Source of the DNA: Viridothelium virens
Taxonomy: Eukaryota; Ascomycota; Dothideomycetes; Trypetheliales; Trypetheliaceae
Reading direction: 5' to 3'
DNA: 64,000 nt
NCBI GenBank assembly: GCA_010094025.1
Contig: ML991772.1
Span: forward strand, 868,001 to 932,000
Below the pieces are notes generated by a model. It had not been told where the DNA came from and searched no databases. It saw only the letters and a program-made list of their open reading frames with translations. Shown piece by piece: positions 1 through 10,574 of the stretch. Within the stretch, counting starts at the first letter, position 1. The number at the start of each line of letters is the position of its first letter. Made by a program: the position numbers and the translations under genes.

Positions 1-1651
1 ATCTTCTGCTGAATCTTTCTTCCGTCCACCGGTTTGACGGAACGATGCGTCCGGCACCCATCTCGGAGCCTTCCGGGGTGGGGAGATGATCCAAGACCAC
101 AACAGGCTGTTCGTTGTTAGTCTCGTAGTTCCGCTGGGCTAATTTGTATGCGATGCAGAGACCGACGACGCCTGAATTCACGACAACTGATGAAATGCCA
201 TCTGGGAGAGGTGGCTCGCTCAAGTCCTCCAGAGTCCCAACCGTTGGTTGAGTCGGCTTGGTAGGAGCAGAAGTCGGAGTTGAGGAGGCTTCTTCCGCCT
301 TCGGACGCACCGCTGATTCTGGAGAGACCTTTGAGCCCACAGTGTCGTCTGTCACCATGTGGCAGGATGGGGCAATGTAGTTGACTTCTGAACCACAGAG
401 TTTAGCATCGATACCACACTGCTCGACATCCTGCATGTCCTCTTCCTTCGTCTGAGGGCTCAATTTGTTCTCTAGGATCTTCTTCTCGATGATATCGTTT
501 ACCACCCCAGACAAGCAAGCATTGGCAACACGCGCTGCCTGGGAACGCGTGTTTGGCCTCCCAGCGGGCACGATCGGCTTGGCTCGCTGCTTGCGCACCT
601 TCTTCGGTGGCTTTCCATCCGGGACAGGTGTGCATTCCGGTTGCATCAAGCACATAGAGGTCTGATTCTGCTGTTGGCTATTGACTCCATTAGACAAAGC
701 CTCAGTGGTCGGCGCTGCACTCATGACTTCGGAAGTATCTCGTTGCTCTTCGGACTTCTGGCGTTTGGGTGCTTTCGACGGCTTCCCTTCGTTCGACCCT
801 TGCCCCTGTGCTGGCTTGGTTGCACTAGAGCCGACGTCTTTCGAAGAGTCATCAGTGGAATCTCTCACTCGCTTTCTCCTTCTCTTGGGTTTGCCTGTTT
901 CCTCTACCTTGAAACATGGAGGATGGAATAGACGGAGTCGATCTTCGCCGAGTTGCTCGACACAGGCTTGGCAGAATTTGACGATGCACTTCGTGCATTG
1001 CCAGCCAACGCCTCGATTTTTGGAATTGCATTTCTCGCATTTAGCCGTATGCGCTCGAAGCTCAGTGTACGGAGGCGGCACGGCAGATGGGATAGTATTT
1101 GGGTCGACAGGAGTTTGAGCCATCGCAGTCGATGGTCCTGCCACAGCAGGTTGTTGGACTGTCGCAGAAGTAGCGCCTATCCTAGGCGTTTGACTGGCCT
1201 GAAGAGAAGGTGTGGTGGTTACAGTGAGCTGACTAGCCGGAGTCGAAGGGTTCGTTGTCATGTTTCGGTGAGTTGCAGCAGGAACATTTCGCGTAGTGGT
1301 CGGATGATTGTCCGATGAAGGGCTGCTCGTCGCGATGGTTTGATTGATAGTAGCAGGAAGATTGCTGGTTGGTGCAGTCTCATATGTTGTAGTAAGCATA
1401 CCTGCCACAGTGGGCTGCTGGGCCACAGTAGAAAGCGTGCCTGTCAAGGTAGGCTGATGTGTGATTCGGGGAGGAGTGGTTGTCATTGCGACTTGATGGT
1501 TTGGAACGGAAGAACCCGTTTCCATGGCTTGATCGGCTGCCACAAATTGATCTGTTGCTGTGCTTTGAGGCTGCGTAGTGGAAGCAGTAGCTTTCCCAGT
1601 GGACTGCTTGCTTGCGGCAGGCATATTCGTCCTTGGGGACTGGTCTGTCAT
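1..1651 (-). CDS. Cys-rich finger protein with start of an FAD/NAD-type Rossmann fold (partial, runs off left edge)
   Basis: An uninterrupted minus-strand frame runs from ATG at 1651 to the window edge (550 codons, no stop), so the C-terminus lies outside. Residues 1-200 are Thr/Pro/Ser/Gln-rich and look disordered. Residues about 205-230 carry paired cysteines in the order CxxC-x10-CxxC-x4-CxxC, which looks like a zinc-binding finger. Basic and acidic low-complexity sequence follows (a KPKRRRKR stretch about residue 250 could be a nuclear signal). At residues about 485-510 a beta-alpha-beta start appears (SVVVNSGVVGLCIAYKLAQR, then a VVVLD strand), as in DAO-type FAD oxidoreductases. The usual GxGxxG reads NSGVVG, so the first glycine is missing. 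The frame is open upstream to a TGA at 1760-1762 without another ATG. The reading frame is clear. The oxidoreductase assignment is inferred from about 60 residues only. Confidence 0.7.
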   Translation of the reverse strand, partial: MTDQSPRTNMPAASKQSTGKATASTTQPQSTATDQFVAADQAMETGSSVPNHQVAMTTTPPRITHQPTLTGTLSTVAQQPTVAGMLTTTYETAPTSNLPATINQTIATSSPSSDNHPTTTRNVPAATHRNMTTNPSTPASQLTVTTTPSLQASQTPRIGATSATVQQPAVAGPSTAMAQTPVDPNTIPSAVPPPYTELRAHTAKCEKCNSKNRGVGWQCTKCIVKFCQACVEQLGEDRLRLFHPPCFKVEETGKPKRRRKRVRDSTDDSSKDVGSSATKPAQGQGSNEGKPSKAPKRQKSEEQRDTSEVMSAAPTTEALSNGVNSQQQNQTSMCLMQPECTPVPDGKPPKKVRKQRAKPIVPAGRPNTRSQAARVANACLSGVVNDIIEKKILENKLSPQTKEEDMQDVEQCGIDAKLCGSEVNYIAPSCHMVTDDTVGSKVSPESAVRPKAEEASSTPTSAPTKPTQPTVGTLEDLSEPPLPDGISSVVVNSGVVGLCIAYKLAQRNYETNNEQPVVVLDHLPTPEGSEMGAGRIVPSNRWTEERFSRR

Positions 1652-3009
1652 TTCGGAGATCTCTATTACCGTAGATAGATTTGTGCCGTTCGACTGGTCT
1701 ACCGTCGGAAGGTGTGAAGGTGCAAGCTTGGTATTTGCCGGAGCGGGTCGAAGTAATGCTCAAGAGTAAGAGTAGGGTAGTGACTAGCGAAAACGAAACT
1801 CGATTGAGATCTGAGAGTTCCTCAGAGATTGAAGTTGCGAATTGTAAGCGTGAGTGGAATGAAAGAAGTTAGGAGCTGGGGGGAGAGGAGAACTTCTTAT
1901 ATGGGAGGTTGGTGATCTGGGTAGTTAGGCCGAGAGCCTGTTTTGGTGGTGAGCGATCTCTGTCATTCACACAATAGCATCTCACGCATTGACGTCCGCG
2001 TCATTGCAGAACCGAGCGCGCACGGTGGCAGTGATAAGGAACTATGACTTGACAGCAATACCCCACGTGTAGACAATAGAAGTGGGTCGAGAGTGTGAAT
2101 AGTTCAGGAGGCACAGCACCGTTTCGAGTCACTGTCATCCACGAGGTACATGAGAATGTGCCATCTTCACACATGTCACTGCATACCTGGAGAGACCTGG
2201 ATTGAGAAAGTAGTGAGGGTTGAGACCGACAATAGCAATGGAGAATAGATATACAAGGGCTGGAATGATCACGGAGGAGCTTGTATCGGATTGGCGGTAC
2301 TCCGTACAAAGCGTTTTGAATGACACTCAACATCAGAAATTATCAAACCTGGCCCTTTAGATATGCGGTCTTGTTATCAGGGTATCGAATTAAGGTACAC
2401 AGGGTTGATTCTCCCCTTGTATTCACTTCGCGAGGAGGTCAGCAGGGCCAAGCCTGAGCTTGGCAGGCCAGAAGCTATGTTGAGGACAGGCGATGTCCAT
2501 CTTCGACCGGACTCACGAGCGTTCCGTTGAACATCTCCGTACCGCAGGACAATGATATAAAGGAGGGAAGAAGTCGTGAAATCCTAGCGCGACATGGTGA
2601 TCAAAGGGGTTTAGTCTAGTCTGGTAGCTTGCCGAGGTCCACTCAGGCTTCATGACATGACAATTGGCCTTTAAGACTAGTCCTGAAGTTGCCTTGACCA
2701 CATGAATGGTGCTGCAATAATGGATACAAGGCTGCCGCAAGGCCGCTTCGGTCACTTCCTAAAGTAACGCTAGCACTGGATCATTGAGGCGTCACAAAAG
2801 CACTGTGAGGCGGCGGCGAAGAAGCTGACTTTCTCCGTTTCCGTTCCGGTCGCGCCCCTGTAGCAGTTGGTTCTGGCAAGCGACGTTTTAAGTTCTCCCA
2901 TTCATGATATCTCTCGCCTTCTCTCTTTTATATTCATATGTCAAACCCGCGTGCCCTTCGAGTACACGTCAGTGGCTAGCTGAATGTTCGCGATTGTTCA
3001 TTGGCCATC
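1652..3009. other. Divergent intergenic region, no gene seen
   Basis: This 1.36 kb lies between the leftmost gene (minus) and the P450 gene (plus) and presumably holds both promoters. Only short open frames without family features are present. A palindrome-like GTACTCCGTAC lies at 2297-2307. An AT-rich stretch (tttatattcatat, about 2926-2939) sits about 70 bp upstream of the P450 start and could serve as a TATA-like element. Confidence 0.5.
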
Positions 3010-4766
3010 ATGGTACCCAGTTTCTCAGCGATAGCTGGCTTTACCCTGACAGCTTCGTTGCTCATAAGTCAATATTATCCCAATTACTCCATTAGAGCCT
3101 CGTCAATTTTGACGTTTCTTGCTCTTTTCTCTTTGTTAGCAGTGGTAAGGACTGTATGGACTGCAGTACTTTGGCCTCATGTCTTCAGCCCACTCAAGAA
3201 TTTGCCTGAACCAAAGGCGAGTATTCACGGCAAGCGTTGTATTATCATTGGAACTCATGGTTAATTAGGGTGGAAGTTTTTTGATGGGCCAATTTCCAGT
3301 TATCCTAAAGTATCCAACTGGCGAACCTGCCCGGGGGTGGGTTGATGACATTGATCACAATGGTCTCCTTCGTTACCGGTACATTTTCAACGCTGAAAGG
3401 CTGATACTGGCGAGTCCAGAGGCACTCAGAGAAGTGCTAGTAACCAAGAATTACCAGTTCATCAAGCCGCCCCAAATTGGCAAGAGCATTGGTCGCATTC
3501 TGGGCGTAGGCGTGCTACTGGCCGAAGGCGACGAACACAAGGTGAGTGAAAACTCGACAGAGTCTTCTGCAAAGCCGACTCTAGTTTCACTAACAACCGA
3601 AAAAGCGACAAAGAAAAAATCTATCGCCGGCTTTTGCGTTTCGTCACATCAAAGACTTGTATCCTATCTTTTGGGCCAAAGCTCGTGAAGCGACCTCTGC
3701 ATTGACAGGGGAGTTCCATCGGTCACGCACAAGCGACACGAACCAATCCCTGACCGTCGAAATCGGTGGATGGGCTAGTAGAGCCACGCTGGACATCATT
3801 GGAGTGGCCGGCATGGGGAAAGACTTTAATTCACTCCAAAACCCTCGGAACGAACTTACGCAAGCCTACCAAAGAGTTTTTGACCCTGGCAAGGTCGGAA
3901 GAATTCTTCAATTGTTGGGTATTTTCCTTCCGATCTGGTTCCTACGTCGAATCCCTGTCCAACGCAATACGGACATTCGCGAGGCTAATACGACAATCAA
4001 GCGAACCTGTCTTTCGCTCGTACAAGACAAGAGAAAGCGCCTCGAGAAAGGCGCGCGAACAGATTATGATATCCTTTCTGTGGCAATAGAGTCTGGTGGC
4101 TTCAGTGATGAAGATTTAGTGAACCAACTCATGACTTTCCTCGCAGCAGGCCACGAGACGACGGCTTCCGCGATGACCTGGACAATCTTGCTATTGTGTC
4201 AAAATCCTGCGATACAGGCTCGTCTTCGCGAGGAGGTTCGCGGGCGCCTCCCTAGCCTCTCTGATGCCTCGAAAGGTATTACATCCACTGACATCGACTC
4301 ACTACCTTATCTTAATGCAGTATGCAACGAATCGCTCCGTTTCTACCCTCCAGTCCCCTCAACCTTGAGACAAGCTGCTCATGATACTACTATTCTTGAT
4401 CAGCCCGTTCCGCGTGGCACCACAATCATCATGAGTCCTTGGGCCATTAATCAGAGTAAGAAGCTCTGGGGACCAGATGCCCGATCATTCAACCCGGATC
4501 GCTGGATCGACTCCACTACCGGTCATGCAAATAATACAGGCGGGGCCGATAGCAACTTCAGCTTCCTTACATTTCTTCATGGACCGAGAAGCTGTATTGG
4601 TCAAGCATTCGCGAAGGCAGAGTTCGCCTGCCTACTGGCTGCTTGGGTCGGAAGCTTTGAAATGGAACTGGCCGAACCTGACAGGGAGATCGACATCAAG
4701 AGCGGAATCACAGCACGACCCAAAGGTGGGTTGTTGGTGAAGTTGAAGCCAATAGGAGGATGGTAG
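3010..4766 (+). CDS. Cytochrome P450 monooxygenase
   Basis: Three exons: 3010-3216, 3269-3541 and 3606-4766, giving 546 aa, normal for a fungal microsomal P450. Residues about 10-60 hold hydrophobic membrane-anchor segments, followed by a Pro-containing hinge (LPEPKGGSF). The I-helix oxygen-activation motif AGHETT lies near residue 341, the K-helix ExxR is ESLR, the PxxF/W-type motif is NPDRW, and the heme loop FLHGPRSCIG places the iron-ligating Cys near residue 490. Intron 1 begins GC (AAG|GCGAGT) and ends TTAG; intron 2 is GT-AG. Removing both restores an unbroken P450 N-terminal half, including a GDEHKRQRKNLSPAF stretch typical of helix C. The protein would sit in the ER membrane and use a P450 reductase. 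The substrate cannot be told from sequence. No polyketide or peptide synthetase is in the window. Confidence 0.95.
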
Positions 4767-4863
4767 AATTATGTAGTATTTACGACAGAATATTGTAGTA
4801 GTATTTATGAAATTTGGAAATGAGTGGTGCATCGGCGTTCTGGAGTCTGCTGCATTATGCCAG

Positions 4864-5456
4864 TCACTGATTTGGTACTGAAGAGTTCCCAACAGCTCCT
4901 CTTTCGAACCGTATCACAATTTCCCCTTTGCTCATCCTCTTCACCTGAGCCCAGTCCTCTAATTTGTCCGCGTTCGCCGCAAGCCATGACTCTTCTATCG
5001 CAGTTGCGGTTTCTGGCGAAGAAGACAGAGAGGACGATGGGGGAAGCTTGAAGCGTTGATTAAACAGGCGGGGGTATTCGCTGTTGATTTTAGATGGTTC
5101 TTCCGCATCCGTTGACTGTGCGACATCGATTAATTTGCTACGAACGAAGGGATTAGCTTTGAAGCAGCGAAGCCAAAAGGTAATTACGTACTCAGAAGTC
5201 TGCGCGCACAAGCGCTCTAATGCATCTCGTTCGCGACGGAGCTCTTCCGGATCGGGTTGAGGAACATTGGGATGGGGATTGACCGCGCCGTAGTGAGGCT
5301 GGTAAGGATCTTCGTAAAGGAGGCGCGACGTCTCGGAAGGCTGAGCAAGGGACGAAGTCAGTATCCAGAAGTCTGGCACGCGAAGGAGGTCTTGTAGCTC
5401 ACATCTGGACTCGACGGGCGACGATGGAGACCAAGGCAGGATAAGCAGATACCCAT
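4864..5456 (-). CDS. LAMTOR1/Meh1-like lipidated Ragulator (EGO) adaptor
   Basis: Three exons on the minus strand: 5456-5403, 5340-5192 and 5137-4864; 158 aa. The N-terminus MGICLSCLG has Gly2 for N-myristoylation and Cys4/Cys7 for palmitoylation, the dual lipid signature of LAMTOR1 and yeast Meh1/Ego1. Next comes SRLLYEDP, the short motif seen near the start of this family, then a charged helix (PDPEELRRERDALERL). Splicing the second intron yields CAQTSDKLIDVAQS, which reads through cleanly, whereas the unspliced frame gives non-family sequence. In yeast and animals this protein tethers the Rag/Gtr GTPases to the vacuole or lysosome for TORC1 signalling. Its 3' end faces the P450 gene 97 bp away. 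Family assignment is from motif pattern, not a search. Confidence 0.75.
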
Positions 5457-6521
5457 GGAATGCAGGCCTTAGCTAGAGAGCTTCCAGCAGCTTTGCGTGC
5501 TCTCGGACATCAGAGCTGCACGAAGACAGTCTACGAATTAAGCAAGCACCTCAGCGTGAATGCTCCAGAACGCGTGCAAATGGAAGATGACTGAGCACCT
5601 GGTTAGGAGGTTGGTTTTGGCCGCGAACCAGGACTCCCCGCAGACGCGACCGCGACCATGCCTAATCCTATTACCTATTCCCTGTTCTCATCCTCTTCGA
5701 CCTTTCACAACAGTGACAGTACTCCGTAAGTTTACTGTGAGACTTTGGCCAACCCTTCAAGCAATCACCAGAGCCTCATTTTAGGGATCTTGGAGAGTAG
5801 ATGGCAGCATCGAGGATCGGTTGCTATTGCAACGGTCTGGGTATGTGTGGTCTCAATTCTCCTCATCTCCATTCCTTACCGCCATTTCTCCCGTCACTTT
5901 ATCGCTCGAGATGGCCATGGCTGTATGGTTGTGGAGACGCAATCTATGTTTGTGCGCAATTACTACGAAACTCTCGCGCGTCACGCCTGAAGTCTGTCTC
6001 TCAGGGATGCTCTTGACAACGTGCGCGTCTCTTAGACGCAAAGGAACCTCGATACTACCCCCTTTCAAGTAGTTTCTGATGGAGTGTGAAGGAATGTAGG
6101 TCGCTGTCAGCTTCTCTTTTCCAATGACTCGACGCTGGAAGTAAGGGATCTCAAGAGTAGACTAATCTGGTTGCGTTCCACACTCTTTCTGGGAATGGAC
6201 TTTGCCTGTCGATTTTCATGACACTACGCATTTATAGTATTGAGACCGTTCGGATGACCTTAGGAAGGCGGGGGCTGGTTCTTCTGCAAGGCCGTCACCT
6301 CAAGGTGACACTTTATCGCCTTCTGTGTCCTCGTTTAGGCTATCATTCTGCAAGGCAGGGAAGAGGACGAGTTCGAGGGTGGCTGTCCAAGAACTCTAGG
6401 GGATGAATAGTGCTCGCCATCGCATTATCATCTATAAGTTCCAGCGCACGCTCATTACCTCTTTTCGATATTGTCACTATCCAGGCACTCTTCGAGAGGA
6501 CCATCCTTGGCCGAATCCGTT
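5457..6521. other. Divergent intergenic region, no confident gene
   Basis: About 1.07 kb separates the LAMTOR1-like gene (minus) from the large secreted protein (plus). Small open frames exist, one around 5745-5990 encoding a single hydrophobic stretch, but they lack a good ATG context or any recognisable motif. A TACTCCGTA motif lies at 5720-5728. Confidence 0.45.
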
Positions 6522-9500
6522 ATGCAGCTTTTCATTCGTTTTTTGGCACTGGCCGCGTTCCTCTTCCTTATATCGTATTCAAGCGCCAAGACTGCCGACC
6601 CTGAGCAACTTGCTCGGAAGGATAGCAATAATGAAAAACTGGCTCGATCACCACGCTTAATCAAGAAGTTGGCAAGGATTTTTGGAAATGTCCCCAGAAT
6701 TGAGAAGCGTCAGAACCAGTTATGTGTCAATGATACGTATGCCCAAGTTCTCGTGAACAACACTGCTGCGGAGCCCTTTTGTAGAGCTCTAATTGGTGTA
6801 CCGACCCAAATCATCGAGACGGCTTGGACTCCTGTTGTGTACGCCTGAATTCTCCAACGGAATCTGTTACTAGGAAACAATCTGACAAAGCATAGAACAG
6901 GGACGACTGTCATCACCACAAGCACGACTATCGTCAGCAATCGCGTGCATTATACTCCAAGTACCACAATCAGTACAACGGTTACGGCGAATGTGGTGAA
7001 GCTGAAGCGGCAAGAAGCTAGTGCAACGGCGTCATTGAGTTTAGAAGACGAGATTCAACTTTTCATTCGCCAAGTTGACGACAACTCGACATTTGCTGCC
7101 AATGAGAGTTCTATCGATACTTCGATGTCTAGTGCTTGTAGTTGTCTAGGAGTTCCCGCGACGACGGCAACATCTACCTACACCGAAGCAACTTCAGTAG
7201 GTAAAAGCCAACCTGGAAGCGAACAAGCTAACTTTCCATAGATTGCTTACTTGTCCGCAAGACAAATTACGGTACAGACTTCGACTTACACTACCACGGA
7301 GCCGACTGCCTTCACGACTGTTACATACACTCAAACAGTACATTCGGCATCTGCAACACCTTCACCGAGCGGTTTCGTATCCTCATATAGTTCTGGCTTC
7401 TCTACTGCTTTCTCTACTGCTTTCTCGACTGAATACTCCAGCTCAACCTATTTCTCAACGCAGTATCCAACGTCGACCATCTCCAGTACCAGCGGCGTTG
7501 CTACTGCTGTAGACTTTGTCTGTCCTCAAGATAACAATACACAAGCATACGTGTTCGAGGGCTCAACGCAATACGTTTTCACTATCTATTGCGATACGGT
7601 GATCAACGAACCCGTCTTGTTTCAAGTACCATCATCCGCTGCCTCAACCTTCACCCAGTGCGCTGCTGCTTGCGCCGAAGCTGATAGTCAATTCGACGAT
7701 GTTGTTTGCCAAAGCATTGTTTTTGACTCTAACTCAACGACTGGGAGCATGTGTACCCTCCTGGCTAGCTCTCAAAGCTCTTCTTATTCGGCGTATTCGA
7801 GTGCTGCAGTACTGCAGTCCATCGCACAAGGATTTTTGGGTAACTCCACTTTTGGCACTCCTTTCCAAGGCTCAGGATCAAATACCACAGGTACAAACGA
7901 TACTTCATCTTCTCTTGCATCGCTCTTCTCTGCATCGCCTCCAGTCGTGACTGCACCGCCTGTCATCACGGCTTTCTTGACTGGCTCTGTGTCGTCGACC
8001 TTATATACGTCCGGAACTGTCTTTTCTACAGAGTTTGGTACAACCTTTGCCAATGGATCATGGTTCGAAACATTCAGCTACTCATACAGCACTGTTTATG
8101 CAGCGACGACAATCGAAACACTTTATTCAGAGGTCTCGACGTCTACTCTTGCCAATGGAAATGGCGCAGGTGGCAGCGGTGGTACGCCTTGCGCCCCAAC
8201 TGTACCCGGGAGTTATTCTACCATTACGAACACTACTCAAACCACTACTTCTACAAATGGAGGCTCAATTGAGTATATAATCACGAGTACGATTACAAAT
8301 ACGACGTTTTTTGCCAATGGGACTTCAACTACGGACACTTACGTCAACCAGATTATAGAGTCTGGCGCGACAGGCAGCGGTGCTAGTGTTATTTCTGGAG
8401 GTACAAGCTATTCCTCTGCAACAACACTCACGTCCTACGGGCCGACCATCACCTCCAGCTTGCCAGCAAGCGTTAGCTCATCTGTCGAAAGCTTTATTAG
8501 CAATCACTCCACTGGCTTCAGTGGCGGGGGTGTTGCTTCTGGCAATCTGATTTCGGGACCAAGCGCTAGCACATCAACTGAGGTGTCAATAATTAGTTTT
8601 GCGACAGGATCCAGTACTGAATTCGTCATCTCCGGAGGACCAACACCAAGCCCAAATATCAACTCGACGGTTATTGTCAATGCAACTAGCTTCTCCAATG
8701 GCTTCGCAACGGGCTTTGTTATTTCCGGAGGCCCGACTGCAACTCCAAGCATCAGCGTTAGCCCCTCTCTCGTTATCAACTCTACAAATTCCTCCACCGG
8801 ATCCGTTATCTCTGGTAGCCCAACTGCATCATCAATCATCAGCCCGTCTGTGATTATCAACTCCACCAGTTTTGCCACTGGCTCAGCTACAGGTTTTATT
8901 ATCTCAGGAGGACCAACAGGTTCTCCATCTACAAATTCTACCGTTTCAATAACCTCAACGAGCTCAGAGTCTGGATCCATTACTGCGATCGTCATCTCTG
9001 GGGCTTCGAGTCCATCGCCAAGCGTTATTCCTTTGGTGATTGGCAACTCCACCATTTTCGCCACTGGCTCAGCGACAGGCTTCATTATCTCAGGAGGACC
9101 GACAGGCTCTCCATCTACAAATTTTTCCATCCCAATTGAGTCGACGATTTCAGCGGCTGAATCCACTGCTCCGACTGTTCTCTCCGGAGCCCCCACAACA
9201 AGTCCGAACGCAACAGCTAGTATTGTTTCGGCTATCAGCAGTATCATATCCCTTGGAACTCCGCTAAACACAACTTCGAGCCCGGCTGGATCAGAATCTA
9301 ATGGTCTAAGAACAGGGACATACTCTACGACTTCTAGTCCTCCAGCGACAAGCATTTCCACTAGCACTCCAACAACGCTCTTGCCCTTCGGGAACGCCAC
9401 GTCAACTCCTCTCAATGAAAATTCGACTTCAGTGCCAAGTGCTTCACTATTGCTATCCTTGAGTATCAATGGAGCGACTTCATATCCTGGCACGTCAGCC

Positions 9501-10574
9501 CCTCGCTCAGGAACTTATACAACCTCTAGCGCAACCGAGACAACCAATGCAACGGGTATCAGTGGCTTTCCAACTACGGTCACGCCAATATTGATGCCTT
9601 CTGCACCCACGAACTCGTCGCTCACGGGTACAGGGAGTTCACCAATTTCGTGGAACTCTGGGGCAAGATCCGGTACGTACTCGACTTCTACGACAGGAAA
9701 CTCCACCAATTCCGTAACTGGAGGAAGCCCATCATCTACCCCAATTTTAACGTCGTATCCTATAACCTTGTCATTCCCGTCACCATATTCCGTGATTAAT
9801 TCGACCCTTCCGGGGACCGGCACGGCTCCAAATGCAACATCGTCACCGTTGACAGGATATCCATCTACCAATTCATCGCTTCCAAGCACTGGAAGTGAGT
9901 CAATCCCACGTACATCCGGATACCGATCTGGCACTTATTCAACTAGCTCTAGCGGCAATTCCACTGTTCCCGGCACAGGAGGAACCCCATCTTCGACTAC
10001 GGTTCTTCCAATCTCAGCCTCACCCTCGCCCAGCTATAATGCAACACTTCCGGGTCCAACTCCATACCCTTCCAATTCATCGAGCGCGACGTTGCCAGTC
10101 TCCGCTTCGCCATCGCCTAGCTTCAATATAACACTTCCGGGTCCCACTGCATACCCTTCCAATTCATCGACTGCAACCTTACCGGTTTCCGCTTCGCCGT
10201 TACCTAGCTTCAATACAACGCTTCCAGGCCCATCGCCATCTCCGTACAGCTCGACTTCAGTGACTATTTCTGGCGCGCCGCGCTCTGGCACTGAGTCCAC
10301 AACTACTGCTCCCGCCACGAGCTCCACGCCAGGCAACTATACCAGTCCTATCTTGACGGGTACAGGCAGCGCACCAGTCGCATACAATTCGACATCCTCG
10401 CCCATTACTGCAAATTCGACATCGTTCCCCGTCACTGCAAGTCCTAGCCCGTCTACTTGTGCCAATGGCACAATGGGAACAACCACAATTTGGGCAACGT
10501 CAACAGTCTTTGGATGCTGGTCATCATGCGCACCTGCGTATGGCTTTCCTGTGCCGCAGTCTTATGGCGTGTAA
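6522..10574 (+). CDS. Large secreted Ser/Thr-rich protein with PAN/Apple-like segment (adhesin-like)
   Basis: Three exons: 6522-6838, 6896-7196 and 7242-10574; 1316 aa. A signal peptide spans residues 1-21 (FLALAAFLFLISYSSA). Two Lys-Arg sites (62-63 and 143-144) each precede Gln, as for Kex2 processing. Residues about 300-380 have a Cys pattern (CPQDN...YC...CAAAC...VC...MC) like a PAN/Apple module. The rest is about 900 residues of Ser/Thr/Pro/Asn-rich repeats with very many Asn-X-Ser/Thr sites: ISGGPT units (about 8.6-9.2 kb), SGTYSTS units (about 9.3-10.0 kb) and three 29-aa units (10005-10265). The C-terminus has clustered Cys (CANGT...CWSSC) and no hydrophobic GPI tail, so the protein is likely secreted or wall-bound rather than GPI-anchored. 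The function is inferred as surface adhesion; no specific ligand can be named. Confidence 0.85.
10005..10265 (+). repeat. Three in-frame 87-bp coding repeats
   Basis: Units begin at 10005, 10092 and 10179 and encode 29 aa each of the type LPVSASPSPSFN-TLPGP-YPSNSS. The third unit is diverged at its end. They lie in the C-terminal part of the 1316-aa secreted protein. Confidence 0.85.

Noticed and set aside
5745-5990. Small membrane protein frame between the LAMTOR1-like gene and the large secreted protein
   Set aside because: Starts without ATG and has only one hydrophobic stretch; likely chance.
8504-9493. 329-codon antisense frame within the Ser/Thr-rich secreted protein
   Set aside because: A shadow of the simple Ser/Thr/Gly repeat coding sequence; repetitive and without domain features.
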